A stretch of 64,000 bases of DNA from Blautia faecicola (lineage in GTDB: Bacteria; Bacillota; Clostridia; Lachnospirales; Lachnospiraceae): positions 2,513,501 through 2,577,500 of the forward strand of contig NZ_SDKC01000001.1 in assembly GCF_004123145.1 (NCBI RefSeq), in the 5' to 3' direction. The notes under the pieces are model-generated. The model was not told the origin of the DNA. It saw only the letters and a list, made by a program, of their open reading frames with translations, and ran no database searches. Positions within the stretch are counted from its first letter, which is position 1; every line of letters starts with the position of its first letter. This document shows, piece after piece, positions 25,862-37,418 of the stretch. A program made the position numbers and the translations under genes.

Positions 25862-28800
25862 GTGCCTTCTGGCAATTTTGTTTCGGTTACTTCTGCAACT
25901 AATTTTTTAAACGATTTATCAATCCCATCATTATGGGTACTTCCTGCACTCCTTACTACATTCAAAAGTTTCCCAGCCCCATAACTAAGGCCACCCATAA
26001 CGCCACCTGTCACTGCTCCTGCAATACCACCGACTAACGTATCTTTTGCTACTTGTTTCAGACTATTTCCAGACAAACCTGAATTCACTGCACTATATGA
26101 AGCTCCACCAATAGCTCCAATAACTGCTCCTGAAACCATCGCCGTTCCTAAGCCACCCATTGCTGGCAATGCTGCCAGAACTGCTCCTGCAGCCAAACCG
26201 CCTGTTGCAGCAACTACAAGACCAGAAACTGTAACCGCAGTTATACCAATGGCTACTTTTTTCACCGCATTCCAGTCTACTTTTCCAAGCTTATCTGTAA
26301 TACGATTTGTTGTCGTACACATATGTCGTACCACTTCTGAGCGGATTTCTGCCGTTCTTTCTGAAACATAGGATTTGAAAGATGTATAAGTTTTTCCAAT
26401 TTTCTGTACCCCATTGCTTACAGAACGAATAAACTGACTTCCTCTGGATGTGATCTTTTGATATGTACTGCTACTGGTTACACGATTTTTCACAGATTGA
26501 TATGTCTGTTTTGCATGTTTAGCTGCATTTTTGGCAGTTTTTGCTACCCCCTTCACTGTGTTAACAATAGTTTTTGCTGCTTTCTTAGCTGTATTTACTA
26601 CTGTTTTGACTACCTTTTTCGCAGTATTAACGATTTTCTTGCCGACACTCTTGACTGCTTTCGCTGCTTTTTTAGCTGTACTCTTAATCCTGCTCCACAA
26701 TGAATGTCCTGTCGGATCACTGTAATTCAGCGGATTATTGGTCGTATAATCGTAGCGGTTTCTGGTCAATGGATTTTCTGTCGTTCCAAGGTCACTATCT
26801 TCAGTTGTAAAGGTTCCGTTCTCTGCGTTATAGTATCTTGCCCGCAGATACTGAAGTCCTGTTTTTACATTTGTGGACTCCCCATTGTAACCGTAGTAAT
26901 TGACACCGTCTGCTGTTCCTGATGTAAGGTTACCGTATGAATCATACTGATAACTGTTCGTCAGATTAGCTGTTTCGGTCAGGATTCCGGTCACGCTGTT
27001 TCTTCCGTCATATAAATAATAACTGCTTTCTTCCGATTTATCAACGCTTACCCGTTCTCCGATTCCACTTTCTCCATAAGTATAAGCCTGACGTACTTTC
27101 TCGTCTGCTCCATACTCTGCAAGGACTTCTGTATTCTCGCGATTGATATCGTTGATATACTCTGTCAGTGTGTATCCTTTGGCATTGGAACCGCCTTTTA
27201 CCAGAGAGGCAAGCTGCTCTTTCGGGCTGTTTCCATCTTCGGTACGCTGGTTCGCCGGGATCAGGACTTCATCGCCATAGCAGTCTTCCCATTTATAGGT
27301 GTTATCAAGTTCGAATACCCGGTTGTTATCTCCATCGTACATGGCTGCCATCAGGACTGTTCCACCCTGTTTTACTACTGCCAAACGATTCTCTGCTGTG
27401 TATTCATAAGTAACCGGATCTGCACTGTTTGTCTTATCACATTCCTGGATCAGATTGCCATCTTTATCATAGCTGTAGGTTGTTCCCGGATCGCCCCAGA
27501 TCTTTGCATTGGTGCGTTTGATGAGCTGGTTGGAATCGTTGTACTTATAGTTATATTTTGCTTTGCTGACACCATCCTCGATCTTCTCGTAAGAGGTCCG
27601 GTTTCCAATCTTGTCATAAGTATAATTATGGACTGTCTTTTTACCGCCCTCTGCTTTTTCTGTACAGCGTGTCAGTTCCCAGTTGTCATCGTATTCATAG
27701 GTACGTGTCGTCTGGATCTCTTTTTCCTGATGCTCACAGTCTGCTTTGTCTGTCTCTTTCTGTGTATCGCCCCAGTTGTACCAGTCTTCCCAGCTTGGCG
27801 TCTTTCTTGTTCCAGCTTCCAGTTCCGTAGCTGTTTCTCCAACTACATATCCCTGATCATTGTACTTGTACTCATAAGTACTGATTACTTTGCCGCAGGA
27901 ACCACAGGTATTCACAATCTTTGTGATATGATCTTCTGCATCGTAAGATACTTCCGTCTTTGTTCCATTACTTCTAGTAACTTCTGTCACACGGTTCAGT
28001 GCATCATGCTTGTAAGTGGTTACTTTTCTATTACGGTCTGTCAGTTTTACCAGATTATCATTTAAGTCGTATTCATAGCTGATCTTTGTCCCATCCGGGT
28101 ATACGATTGCCTGCAGATTATCTGCGTCATCATAAACGTAGCTGACATCCTTTTTCGAACCGCTTGTCACTTTGGTGATTCTTCCAAGTGCATCGTATTC
28201 GTAGCTGCTCTTGCCTGTCTGATCCTTCATGGATACCCGTTCCCCGGCACTGTTATATGCGTAGGTCACGTCCTTTTCGGATGTCTCGCCTTTTGCGTCC
28301 TGATAAGATTTCTCCAACAGGTCATTCAGTTTGTCGTAATCATACGTGGTTTTCTTGCCGCTTGCCTGTGTATGTCCGGTCAGTCTGCCTTTTTCATCAT
28401 AGTCGAATTTCTCCGTTCTTCCTGCCGGATCTTTGATGGATGTCAGGTTGCCTTCTAAGTCATAAGTATAATTCGTTGTCTTATTTGCTGCATTGGTGAA
28501 GGTCACCAGGTTATCCATGTTGTCGTAACCATAAGTTGTTACACCGCCAAGGGCATCAGTTACTTTGGTCAGGTTGTCATTCTTGTCATATTCCAGATGG
28601 CTCTTTAATCCGGTCTTATCTGTAACAACCTGAATATTCCCATGTGCATCGTAATCAAATCCCGTTGTGAATCCACGCTTGTCTGTAATAGAAGTTACCC
28701 TGCTGTCCTTATCATAGGTATAGGATTCCTTCTGCCCCAGTGCATCGGTCTCTTCTGTTACACGGTTGTCTTTATCGTAGACTGTCTTTGCAACATAGCC

Positions 28801-31800
28801 CATCGGATCTGTTACAGATGTAACATTATAATTCTTATCATATCCATAGCTGGTCTTTCTTCCACCCGGTTTGGTGATCTCAGTAATATTTCCTGCCGGG
28901 TCGTAAGTGTAAGCAGTTATCTTACCAAGCGGATCAGCTGCAGAAGTCATCTGACCTGCCAGGTCATAACTGTAGGTATTGCTCCGTCCAAGCGGATCTG
29001 TCTCCTTCACCAGATTGCCATACTTATCATAAGAAAAGCTGGTTGTTCCATCCAGTGCATTGGTAGAAGACTTCATGTTATGGAGCTTATCGTAAGTATA
29101 AGTAGTGGTACTCTTTAAGCTGTCGCTTTCTTTTACCACGTTGTCCACTTTATCATAAGAGAAATTTTTAGTATAACCCAGTGGACTGGTCATACTCTTC
29201 AGACGTCCGGCTTTATCATAACTATAGGTATACTCTCCACCATTCGCCTGTGTCATCTTTGTGACATTGTCATTCAGGTCAACACTGTACTGTGTCTCAT
29301 TTCCCTTTGCATCCGTTACAGAAATGACATTGCCATGCTTGTCGTAATCATATTTGGTAACTGCTCCCTTTGGAGAAATCTGTTCCGTCATGTTACTCAG
29401 GCTGTCATATTTGTATTCGGTAATGAGTCCCATCGGATCTTTTGATTTGGTAAGATTTCCAATGGCATCATAACGGTATTCATTTGTTTCTTTTAACGGA
29501 GAAGTCTCACCGATCTTGCGGTCCAGTTCATCATACTGGTAGGTTGTCGTATTTCCATTTCCGTCTGTCTGGGATACGAGATTGTCATTTTTATCGTAAG
29601 CATACTTGGTAACCGTACCGTTTTCATCGACAGATTCCGTCACATTATCATTTCCGTCATACTTAAAGGTGCTGGATGCTCCCAGTGGATTTGTCTGAGA
29701 AATAACCCGGTCTTTCTTATCGTAAGCGTATTTATATGTGGCTTCCTCTTCTTCTGTCATGGATAACTGGTTGCCGACTTTATCGTAGGTAAAGGTTGTT
29801 TTATGACCTTCCGCATCCGTTACCGCTGTAATGCGGTCCATAACATCATATTCATAAGATGTGATACTTCCGTCTGCTTCAGTAAGTTTCAGGAGTCTGC
29901 CGTACTGATCGTACTTGTATGTTGCTGTCCTGCCAAGTTCATCGGTCTGTGTCAGTACATTTCCGGCACCATCATAAGTATAATCCATACTGTTTCCACC
30001 ATTGTCGGAGGAATGGATCAGGTTGCCTGCTCCGTCATATTGATAGGTAATTACGAGTCCCTGTGCATCCGTACATTTTACAAGCTGTCCGATGGCATCG
30101 TACTCCATCAGCACCTTGTCCCCTGTCGGCAGTATTATGGATGTGTTATTTCCCTCTTTATCATACACATAACTATACGCATTGCCGAGGGCATCTGTCA
30201 TCTTTGTGCTGTTGCCCTGTGAATCGTATTCGTAAGTGGTCTTTCCTTTCAGGGCATCCACCGTCTGTTCCAGATTGTCGGTGGAATCATATTTCATTGC
30301 TGTAATGTTGCCCTTTGCATCGCTTACCGATGTCATGTTTCCATTACCATCGTAAGTCATGGTACTGGTATTTCCATTTTCATCGGTAGAGGATACCAGA
30401 TTTCCATTTAAGTCATACTTCATGGATACGGTATATCCAAGGGCATCTTTGGATGTAGTCAGATTTCCTGCCTTGTCGTAAGCATAAGTATCTGTTCTTC
30501 CCTCTTCATCGGTAGAAGATACCAGATTTCCTGCTTTATCATAAGTATATGTGGTAGTTCCACCTTCTGGGTTGGTTTCACTTAAGCGGTTTCCTGTATT
30601 ATCGTAGGTATAAGTCCAGGTTCTTCCACTGTCATCTGATTTTGATACCAGATTGTCTGCCGCATCATAAGTATAAGTGGTAACTGCACCTAATTCATCT
30701 GTCTCTTTAGCGAGTCTTCCGCAGTTATCATATTCCTTGGAATGGCTGCTTCCATCTCCATAAGTAATCTTGGTTTCATTTCCTAATGCGTCATATTCAT
30801 ATTTGGTTATATTACCAACTGCATCTTTGGACTGAAGCACCTGTCCAAGAGAATCAAACTTGGATACGGTTGCATTTCCATTTCCATCGGTATATTTTTT
30901 CAGATTTCCTGCTTTGTCATATTCATAGAGCTTTGTTCCAAAATCTTTATTACTCTCTTCTATGACACGTCCCATGCTGTCATACTTATAAGTAATTGTA
31001 TTTCCTTTTGCATCGGTTGCTTTGACCTGCTGATAATTCTTATCATAAACGTAGCTGATCTGATTTCCTTTCGGATCTGTACCACTGGTCATGTTGTACA
31101 TCTTATCATAAGTATAAGTGGTGGTATTCCCCAGTGCGTCAGTACTTGCTGTAATATTTCCCACACCATCCAGCGTATAAGCGGTCACACCGCCATCGGC
31201 TGCTGTCTTGGAAGTCAGATTGCCATTCGCATCGTAACTGTTCGAGGTTACATTTCCAAGTGGATCTGTCATGGTAACTGCACGATTCATCGCGTCATAC
31301 GTGAATCCCCATGCTGCTCCATTTCCATCCACATATCCGGTCATGTTCGGTCCGTCATACGAATACGTTGTTGTGACACCTCTGCCGTCTGTCTGGGATA
31401 CCATACGATGTTTGTCATCGTAAGTATAGGTAATGGCTGTTCCATCCGGTTTTGTAGATGTGACCATATTTCCATTACCGTCATAACTGTAAGTAACCGT
31501 TGCTCCGTTATATCCAGTTGCACTGGTCAGCTTATTCTGCTCATTATAAGTATAAGAGGCTGTCTTTCCATCCTCTCTTGTCTCCGTTGCTACATTGCCA
31601 AATGTATCATAAGTGTAAGTTTTTGTTCCGGCTGCTGTCGTTTCGGAAGCAAGCTGATTCTCTGCATTATAAGTCTTTTCACAGGTTGTTCCATCCGGAT
31701 ATTCAATGGATGTTGTGCGGTACTGATCATCATAATGATAAACGGTCTTATTTCCTTCGTTATCCGTTGTTGTAGTAGAACTCTTTCCGTACTTGAAAGT

Positions 31801-32292
31801 TGCCGTTCCTTTTTCTGCATCAGTCTGCTCTACAACTCTTCCTTCTTTATCGTAAGTATTCTTTACAACCGTATTGCCATTCTCATCTTTCCAGCTTGTC
31901 ATACGGCTGTCATCATCATATTTGTACTCTTTTGTTGTTCCATTCGGATCTGTTACAGATATCAGATTTCCCTGCTCATCATATTTGTAAGAAACTTTTC
32001 CACCATCTGGAAGAGACAGTTCCTTGATATGCCCGAATTTATCCTGTTTTACCCCGAATGTTTTTCCGGATGGTGTTGTAATCTTACTCAGATTATAATC
32101 ATCGTCATAATCTAATACTGTCTTAAATCCATTCACATCCGTTACATAACGTAAAATTCCATATTTATCAAATGACCAGACGCTCTGATCCGCATCTGTC
32201 AGTTCCCATCCGATGTAGTCATGGTCTGTATCTTTATAGCTGACTGCTTTTAAATCATATACATAACCATCCGGAGCAGTGTAGCTTCCATC
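25843..32292 (-). pseudogene. RHS/YD-repeat toxin shell, main part (downstream of in-frame TAA)
   Basis: About 2149 codons continue in the frame of the upstream part after a TAA at 32293-32295. The bulk is dozens of YD repeats of the pattern YDxxGNLxxxTDxxG, which build the RHS barrel. Near 26850 lies the conserved RHS core boundary GLQYLRARYYNAENGTF, then a basic segment rich in KKAAK/VVNTAKK and a Gly/Ala hydrophobic region (VVAATGGLAAGAVLAALP) before the toxin. A GTG at 32136 is a formal start but no separate gene is implied. The toxin domain is shifted out of frame at the end. Confidence 0.85.
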
Positions 32293-34839
32293 TTAATTCT
32301 TATCAAAGATCAGATAACTTCCGTCCCCTCTCATATACAGAAGACTTCCGTCCTCCATTTGAGAAAGTGACTGGTCATAGTTAAAGCTCCATCCACGTCC
32401 GAACATGGAATGCTGGTCTGTTCCTTTGGAATTGTAGCTTCTTGTAATGGAGAATTCTCCATTCAGTTCATTCATCGTCGCATCGGACTGATCCATGTAG
32501 AAGTTACCAGTATTTAAGTTGACTGGTTCAAATCCAAATTCACAGTGCAGGCCTCTTCCCATCAATGCTCCGTCAATCCGCATCTTATCCTGATCGGTAA
32601 GCGGTGCAGGACTATATGGAACATTTGTCTGTGGGTTACGGATAAAGATCGTGTTATTTGCGACTACCAGTGCGTCCATAACCTGATTGTCTTTCATAAT
32701 GTTCTTAAGCGGAACACCATAATATTTTGCAATCTTCGGGAATGTATCAAACTGCTTCACTTCATAGATCACAAAGCTGTCACTGGTCACTTCTTTTCCT
32801 GTTTCCAGCTTTCCATCAATCTCTTTCGATGCTTTTGCTTTGATCTTATAAAGCTTGTCCTTCGTCAGCCCTGAATACAGTGCACTCTGCCAGTTGGAAT
32901 CTTTGCTGTAATACTTATTCGCCTCCGGGAACTGCTTATTGTATTCAGTACTGTCTGGATAGGAATACAATGGTTTTGCATCTGTTTCGTGATGTTCTTC
33001 ATTTTCCTCATCTGGAAGCAGATAATATTCTACTGTAGATTTGCTCTTTGCAATTCCGTCTGCAAATACGGCATCAAACTTCAGCTTTCCATTTGTATTC
33101 TTTTCTGTCATCGGGCGAAGCAGGATCGTTGTTTCATCCAGTGACATATCTCGCAGATATGGATCTTCAGCCGGTGACCACTGGATGCTGAGTTTCGGTC
33201 CATAAACGGATGCCCTGTTATTCAGTACCTCACACTGCATAGAAGCTCCAAGGTTATTTGCCTCGGCAATGGCTACCAGTGCAAATCCGTTATTCGCATG
33301 AGTTCCCTGCACCCAGTCATTGACCAGATCTTTGACGTCATAATTGATATAGCTGTTCCTGCTGGTACTTGCATTCTGTACATCCTGAAACGTAAGATTT
33401 ACTGGTTTTGTTTTCCATGTGATGGAGGTGTTCCACGACTGATCTACACGATAAAGTCCAAACTGGGATGCACCACCACTGTATGCAGTTTTCTGACTGA
33501 CTGCAAATGTTGCACTGTCAATTTTGGAATCTTTCGGAATCTGACTAAAATTTGAATTTACTTTGATATAAGTCCGGCAGTTCTGGTGTGCAGTACCAAA
33601 TCCTGCAAGGTTCCCAGACTTAATACCATCATCAAATCCGACATACGGATAATTGTTGTCACCAATCTGACTGGTAGGACTTCCCTCTTCCACACCGATC
33701 ATGTTAAAGGAACTCTTCTGAATCTCTACTGGTGTCGGATCGATCCTGACCGGATACTGACGTTCTTCTGCCGAAAGCCAATCCCTATCTGGTTTTACGG
33801 TCAGGATTGTTTTTCCATCTTCTTCCCGAAGTTCCAATGTGATCAGGAAACTGATTTCCCCGGCAGCATCTTCCATTGATGGCGTCTCCAGAAGATACTT
33901 CGCATCTTTGATTGTCTTCCCTTCCGGATAGATATAGACCTGATTGTCTTTTACTTCTGCCTGATACCCCGGAATCTGCAGCTCGTATTCATAGACTTCC
34001 CTGTCTGTTGGCTGCTGAAGTACGATATCTTCCTTAATGCTGGAATCCAGTACTGTATACTGAACATCTGCGCCCTCGTAAACTTCATTATAAAGGATCG
34101 CATTGTCTTTAATAACGGAATGTGTATAATCTCCATCTACCGGAATGATCCCGATTCTGGTCTTTCCATTTTCAATCGTTACACCATTCTCTTCTGACAT
34201 CTGTTCCGGAAGAAGGATAGCATAATCGTTTGCCTTGTTCTGATAAACTTCTGTTTTCTCTTCCTTTTCTTCAGTTGCCACTACACTGCTGGCTTCCTGT
34301 GCTTCTTCGGATGCCGGAGTATCTGCTTCTTCTGGTTTTACAAGTGTATTATCAACCAGCTCGGTATCTCCATCCTCATTCTTATAAGTTCCGACATAAC
34401 CTCCATAAACGGTTGTATACTGCTTGTCCCCTGTCTTATAAGTCTTGGAAATGGCATCATAATCAATCAGTTCACCTTCCGGTTCTTCTGGAATCGGATA
34501 GTAATCCTGTGGTTCTTTCAACTCCACTTCTTTTTCCTGCGGATTTTCTTCTGTTTCTTCCGCTGGAGTTGTCTGTTCTTCCTGCGTCTCTGTATCTTCT
34601 GATGGCGTCGTTTCATTTTGTACGTCCGCATCAGACTGCTGACTCTTATCTTGTTCTCCAGATGTGGAATCTGTAATCCCTGCTTCCTCTTCCGTCAAAG
34701 CCTCTGGTCTGGAGAAATCTGCATTCTTCTGTACATCCTCAATGGCCTCTTTTGCCTGTACAAAAATAGGCTCTGTTCCCTGTAGTGCCATCAGGAGTGC
34801 AAGTACTAAGGCTATAGCCGACTTTCGAAATCTCTTCAT
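32293..34839 (-). CDS. RHS polymorphic toxin, N-terminal part (ends at in-frame TAA)
   Basis: 848 codons from ATG 34839 (GAGGGAGAAAG upstream). Residues 1-29 are a signal peptide. Residues 40-125 are an acidic Glu/Thr-rich linker. About 370-555 form a DNRLRE-type beta domain (SFNMIGVEEGSPTSQIG). About 685-735 form a LysM-like domain (VYEVKQFDTFPKIAKYYGVP). About 775-845 form the DUF6531-type start of an RHS core (NLNTGNFYMDQSDATM). It stops at TAA 32293 after FDKN, but the next codons (DGSYTAPDG) continue the fold in frame. With the rest it would encode about 3100 residues. A LytTR pair upstream probably regulates it. Confidence 0.85.
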   Translation of the reverse strand: MKRFRKSAIALVLALLMALQGTEPIFVQAKEAIEDVQKNADFSRPEALTEEEAGITDSTSGEQDKSQQSDADVQNETTPSEDTETQEEQTTPAEETEENPQEKEVELKEPQDYYPIPEEPEGELIDYDAISKTYKTGDKQYTTVYGGYVGTYKNEDGDTELVDNTLVKPEEADTPASEEAQEASSVVATEEKEEKTEVYQNKANDYAILLPEQMSEENGVTIENGKTRIGIIPVDGDYTHSVIKDNAILYNEVYEGADVQYTVLDSSIKEDIVLQQPTDREVYEYELQIPGYQAEVKDNQVYIYPEGKTIKDAKYLLETPSMEDAAGEISFLITLELREEDGKTILTVKPDRDWLSAEERQYPVRIDPTPVEIQKSSFNMIGVEEGSPTSQIGDNNYPYVGFDDGIKSGNLAGFGTAHQNCRTYIKVNSNFSQIPKDSKIDSATFAVSQKTAYSGGASQFGLYRVDQSWNTSITWKTKPVNLTFQDVQNASTSRNSYINYDVKDLVNDWVQGTHANNGFALVAIAEANNLGASMQCEVLNNRASVYGPKLSIQWSPAEDPYLRDMSLDETTILLRPMTEKNTNGKLKFDAVFADGIAKSKSTVEYYLLPDEENEEHHETDAKPLYSYPDSTEYNKQFPEANKYYSKDSNWQSALYSGLTKDKLYKIKAKASKEIDGKLETGKEVTSDSFVIYEVKQFDTFPKIAKYYGVPLKNIMKDNQVMDALVVANNTIFIRNPQTNVPYSPAPLTDQDKMRIDGALMGRGLHCEFGFEPVNLNTGNFYMDQSDATMNELNGEFSITRSYNSKGTDQHSMFGRGWSFNYDQSLSQMEDGSLLYMRGDGSYLIFDKN

Positions 34840-34922
34840 AGTCTCTTTCTCCCTCTTGTAATCTTTTTCTATAATTCCTTTACAAAATAACCGCTACCCT
34901 CCTTTTTTCTGACTTTGGCACT

Positions 34923-34982
34923 ACTATAATCTAAAAAATCACAAAATTTTCATAAATGGTAAAAATGCCCCTTGAGGTGGCA
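34923..34982 (-). promoter_or_regulatory. RHS promoter with LytTR-like direct repeat
   Basis: CATAAATGGT (34951-34960) differs by one base from CATAAGTGGT at the surface-protein operator. A degenerate partner, CTTGAGGTGG (34971-34980), is 20 bp away, the same pitch. A TATAGT -10 box is at 34923-34928 with no good -35. This fits activation by the adjacent LytTR regulator. Confidence 0.45.
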
Positions 34983-35002
34983 AAAATAGACGAAATCGGT
35001 CG

Positions 35003-35038
35003 AAAAAAATAGTAAGACACCATCGCCTTACTATTTTT
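35003..35038 (-). terminator. Terminator of the AgrC/AgrA-like operon
   Basis: AAAAATAGTAAG pairs with CTTACTATTTTT (12 bp), followed by T residues. The stem includes the kinase stop codon. Confidence 0.85.
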
Positions 35039-36305
35039 CATCTAATTTCATATATAATAATATTTTCACTTGAAAGGATTTCTCCGTATGGCAGATCTCC
35101 ATCTGACCATGATATTTTTCTACTACGAGTTTCACATTTTGTAATCCTATTCCATGTCCTTCTTTCCTGCTTTTCGTTGTCAGATAAATTCCATTCCGCA
35201 CTTTTGGTGTATCTTTTATGCTATTCTCAATCTGGATATTCATGATTCCTTTTCCATAATACATCTGAAACGATAATCTCCTTTCATCTGAAGCTGCTGT
35301 CCCACGAATAGCATTATCCATAAGATTTCCCACTATTATACTTATATCAAATAATTCTTCCCCTATATGATTCGGTATTTCTACAGAAATCTCCGGATTT
35401 TCAATTACTGATTTCGAATCTTCCAAAATATAATTCAGCAGATTATTCATATTACGGTTTTCTGTATATAAATGATGACATAAGGCTGTTCCGGCTATAT
35501 TCTCCATTTGTTTCAGATACGATAGAATCTCTTCATTTCCTCCCGTTTTTGCCATTGCCCCTATTGTTGTAAGATGGTGCTTGTAATCATGATGTATCTT
35601 ATTCAGCCTGTCCTGTGATTTCATCATCATCTCCAGTTCTTTTGCATACTGGCTCATCTGAATTTTCATCTCTTCCTGTTTTGCTGTTTCAATATAACTT
35701 TTCTGAACCTCATCGTGCAGATAGAAAATAAACACATTGATAAACAGTAAGAATAATACAATCGTAGACCGCACACCTCTTCTGTCTGGCAGCAATATCC
35801 TGATACAGACTATAATGCTGATCACCGGGACAGAAAGCATAGCAAGCCAATGACGGTTCTTTATATAATAACTTCTCTTTACACCTACTTTTCTTTCAAT
35901 AATGACTTCCAGTAAAAAGAATATAAAATTTCCCATTACAATAGTTCCCGGTCCCATGTGATGATGCACCGGATTTCTTGCTACCGCATACCGTTGAAAG
36001 AACACGATTGGAATCCCATCACATAAAATTCCCATAATATATACCATAAGTGTATTCCAGACATGATGTTGCCAGTCTGCCTGATATGCCACTGTTATAA
36101 TTAACAGAGCTATCAGCTCAAAGATCAGATCTCCGTACATCGTTCCCCACTGCATGCTTCCCCAGCATGAAAGCAGATATGCACAAAAATATGCAAATAG
36201 CTTTTGTGTATCCTCATTTTTTGGATACAGGATGGTATTGTAACGGAACACAGTATAAATCCAGAATAATTTACTTGTCAGATAAGTGATCAAATGGATA
36301 TTCAT
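35031..36305 (-). CDS. GHKL sensor histidine kinase (AgrC-like) next to RHS
   Basis: A 424-residue kinase with six or seven hydrophobic segments in residues 1-205 and a coiled coil. The phosphoacceptor region has HHDYKHHLTTIGAM, and the GHKL ATPase has an N-box (IVGNLMDNAIRG) and G box (GHGIGLQNVKLVVEKY). Its start overlaps the regulator stop by 4 bp (ATGA). Together they form a two-component system encoded by the mobile element. No autoinducing-peptide gene (AgrB/AgrD) is seen, so the ligand may come from elsewhere. Confidence 0.93.
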   Translation of the reverse strand: MNIHLITYLTSKLFWIYTVFRYNTILYPKNEDTQKLFAYFCAYLLSCWGSMQWGTMYGDLIFELIALLIITVAYQADWQHHVWNTLMVYIMGILCDGIPIVFFQRYAVARNPVHHHMGPGTIVMGNFIFFLLEVIIERKVGVKRSYYIKNRHWLAMLSVPVISIIVCIRILLPDRRGVRSTIVLFLLFINVFIFYLHDEVQKSYIETAKQEEMKIQMSQYAKELEMMMKSQDRLNKIHHDYKHHLTTIGAMAKTGGNEEILSYLKQMENIAGTALCHHLYTENRNMNNLLNYILEDSKSVIENPEISVEIPNHIGEELFDISIIVGNLMDNAIRGTAASDERRLSFQMYYGKGIMNIQIENSIKDTPKVRNGIYLTTKSRKEGHGIGLQNVKLVVEKYHGQMEICHTEKSFQVKILLYMKLDEK

Positions 36306-37015
36306 AATCTTTTCTTCTCCGTTTGTAATAGTCTTTCCCTGACCTTCTTGCGATTTGCTTTACTGATACTGAGACGTGTCTTGTCTTTCATAACCACGTT
36401 GTCATATTCGTAATGCTCCACGTGTTCCATATTGATGAGATAGGACTTGTGAATCAGTAAGAAATATTCTTCTGTTACATCCGCTACATCCTTTAATTTT
36501 CCTCGATATTCATATTCTTTTTCCGATGTCACGATATGTACTCTTTTTCCCAGACTATAAAAATACAGGATCTTGTCATAAGAAATCTTGTGGATTCCTT
36601 TTGTATCCGTATATTCAAATATTTTCTTCCGTTCTTTTAACAGTTCCCGTAATTCACCTATCACCCGGAAAAGTTCTTCCTCTCGGATTGGCTTTACAAG
36701 AAAATCAAATGGATGAATACGGAATAATTTCATAGCATATTCCTGATATGTTGAAATATAGGTAATCCGCAGTTCTTTTCCATAATTTTTCTTTCGTATC
36801 TCCGTTCCGATATCAATTCCATTCTCATGTTCCAGACAAATATCAAGGAATAACATATCGTAGGATTCTTCTTCCAGCCTGTTAAGAAGCTGCTCCGCAG
36901 AATAGTATATTTCTATAGATATCTGACAGTCATTCGCTTTCCCATAATGGAGCAGCTTCTGTTCTAACCAATTACATAGGATGATGTCATCATCACAGAT
37001 TGCAAGTTCTAGCAT
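36302..37015 (-). CDS. LytTR-family response regulator next to RHS
   Basis: A 237-residue regulator. The receiver domain has D8-D10, phosphoacceptor D58 in DMLFLDIC and K108 in FDFLVKP. The LytTR domain (residues 135-235) has ILYFYSLGKRVHIVT and FLLIHKSYLINMEHVEHYE. It is a paralogue of the regulator at 4022 and has the same length. The likely target is the RHS promoter 2 kb away, where a similar repeat occurs. No strong ribosome site is seen at ATG 37015. Confidence 0.93.
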   Translation of the reverse strand: MLELAICDDDIILCNWLEQKLLHYGKANDCQISIEIYYSAEQLLNRLEEESYDMLFLDICLEHENGIDIGTEIRKKNYGKELRITYISTYQEYAMKLFRIHPFDFLVKPIREEELFRVIGELRELLKERKKIFEYTDTKGIHKISYDKILYFYSLGKRVHIVTSEKEYEYRGKLKDVADVTEEYFLLIHKSYLINMEHVEHYEYDNVVMKDKTRLSISKANRKKVRERLLQTEKKRL

Positions 37016-37418
37016 ATTTTCTTACCCTCAGTCTTTCGTAACACGACAAATGGGGAAAAGAATCCCCTTCAATTCTTTTCCCGAATGGACATCACTAATT
37101 TTGTGTCATTTTTCCGATGCAACAGCACCACTTCCTTTGCTGTCTTATTTTGTCCTCTATATAATAAACACTTGAACAAGAAAAAACTGTCGCCATTTTA
37201 TAATTTATTTATATTTTTTATGTTTTATTTATATTTTATCCAAATATTACAGCGATAACTAATAATGTCACCCCCTGCATTATTCTTTTTATTTTTAGCG
37301 TCATTTGATAAAACATCAACGTTTTTGATGGCAAAAAGGGAACCTGCAAAACCAGATTCCCTTTAAAATACATGCTCTTCTCTAAAAGGATGATAAATCC
37401 ACCATCCTCTGCTTATTT
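37016..37418. other. AT-rich intergenic region
   Basis: 403 bp between the regulator gene and the YcxB-like gene. It holds a terminator (37333-37368) and presumably the regulator promoter near 37160 (TATTAT, weak -35). A 26-codon hydrophobic reading frame at 37236-37316 on the minus strand lacks a ribosome site. Nothing else is convincing. Confidence 0.5.
37333..37368. terminator. Bidirectional terminator
   Basis: AAAGGGAA (37335-37342) pairs with TTCCCTTT (37357-37364), with further CTG/CAG pairing inside. On the minus strand TTTTTGCC follows. It closes the operon that ends with the YcxB-like gene. Confidence 0.7.

Noticed and set aside
25840-25862. Programmed -1 frameshift joining RHS and toxin domain
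   Set aside because: Reading phase gives G GAA AAC at the shift, not a good X XXY YYZ slippery heptamer; a lost A in the run is simpler.
25843-32292. CRISPR-like regular repeats
   Set aside because: The periodicity comes from YD-repeat protein codons, with no conserved nucleotide repeat or spacer pattern.
32293-32295. Stop-codon readthrough or reassignment
   Set aside because: Normal genes across the window use TAA, TAG and TGA as stops; isolated nonsense mutation is simpler.
37236-37316. 26-codon hydrophobic peptide frame upstream of the LytTR regulator, possibly a pheromone or toxin
   Set aside because: No ribosome binding site and AT-rich sequence makes such frames likely by chance; no AgrB-type processing gene nearby.
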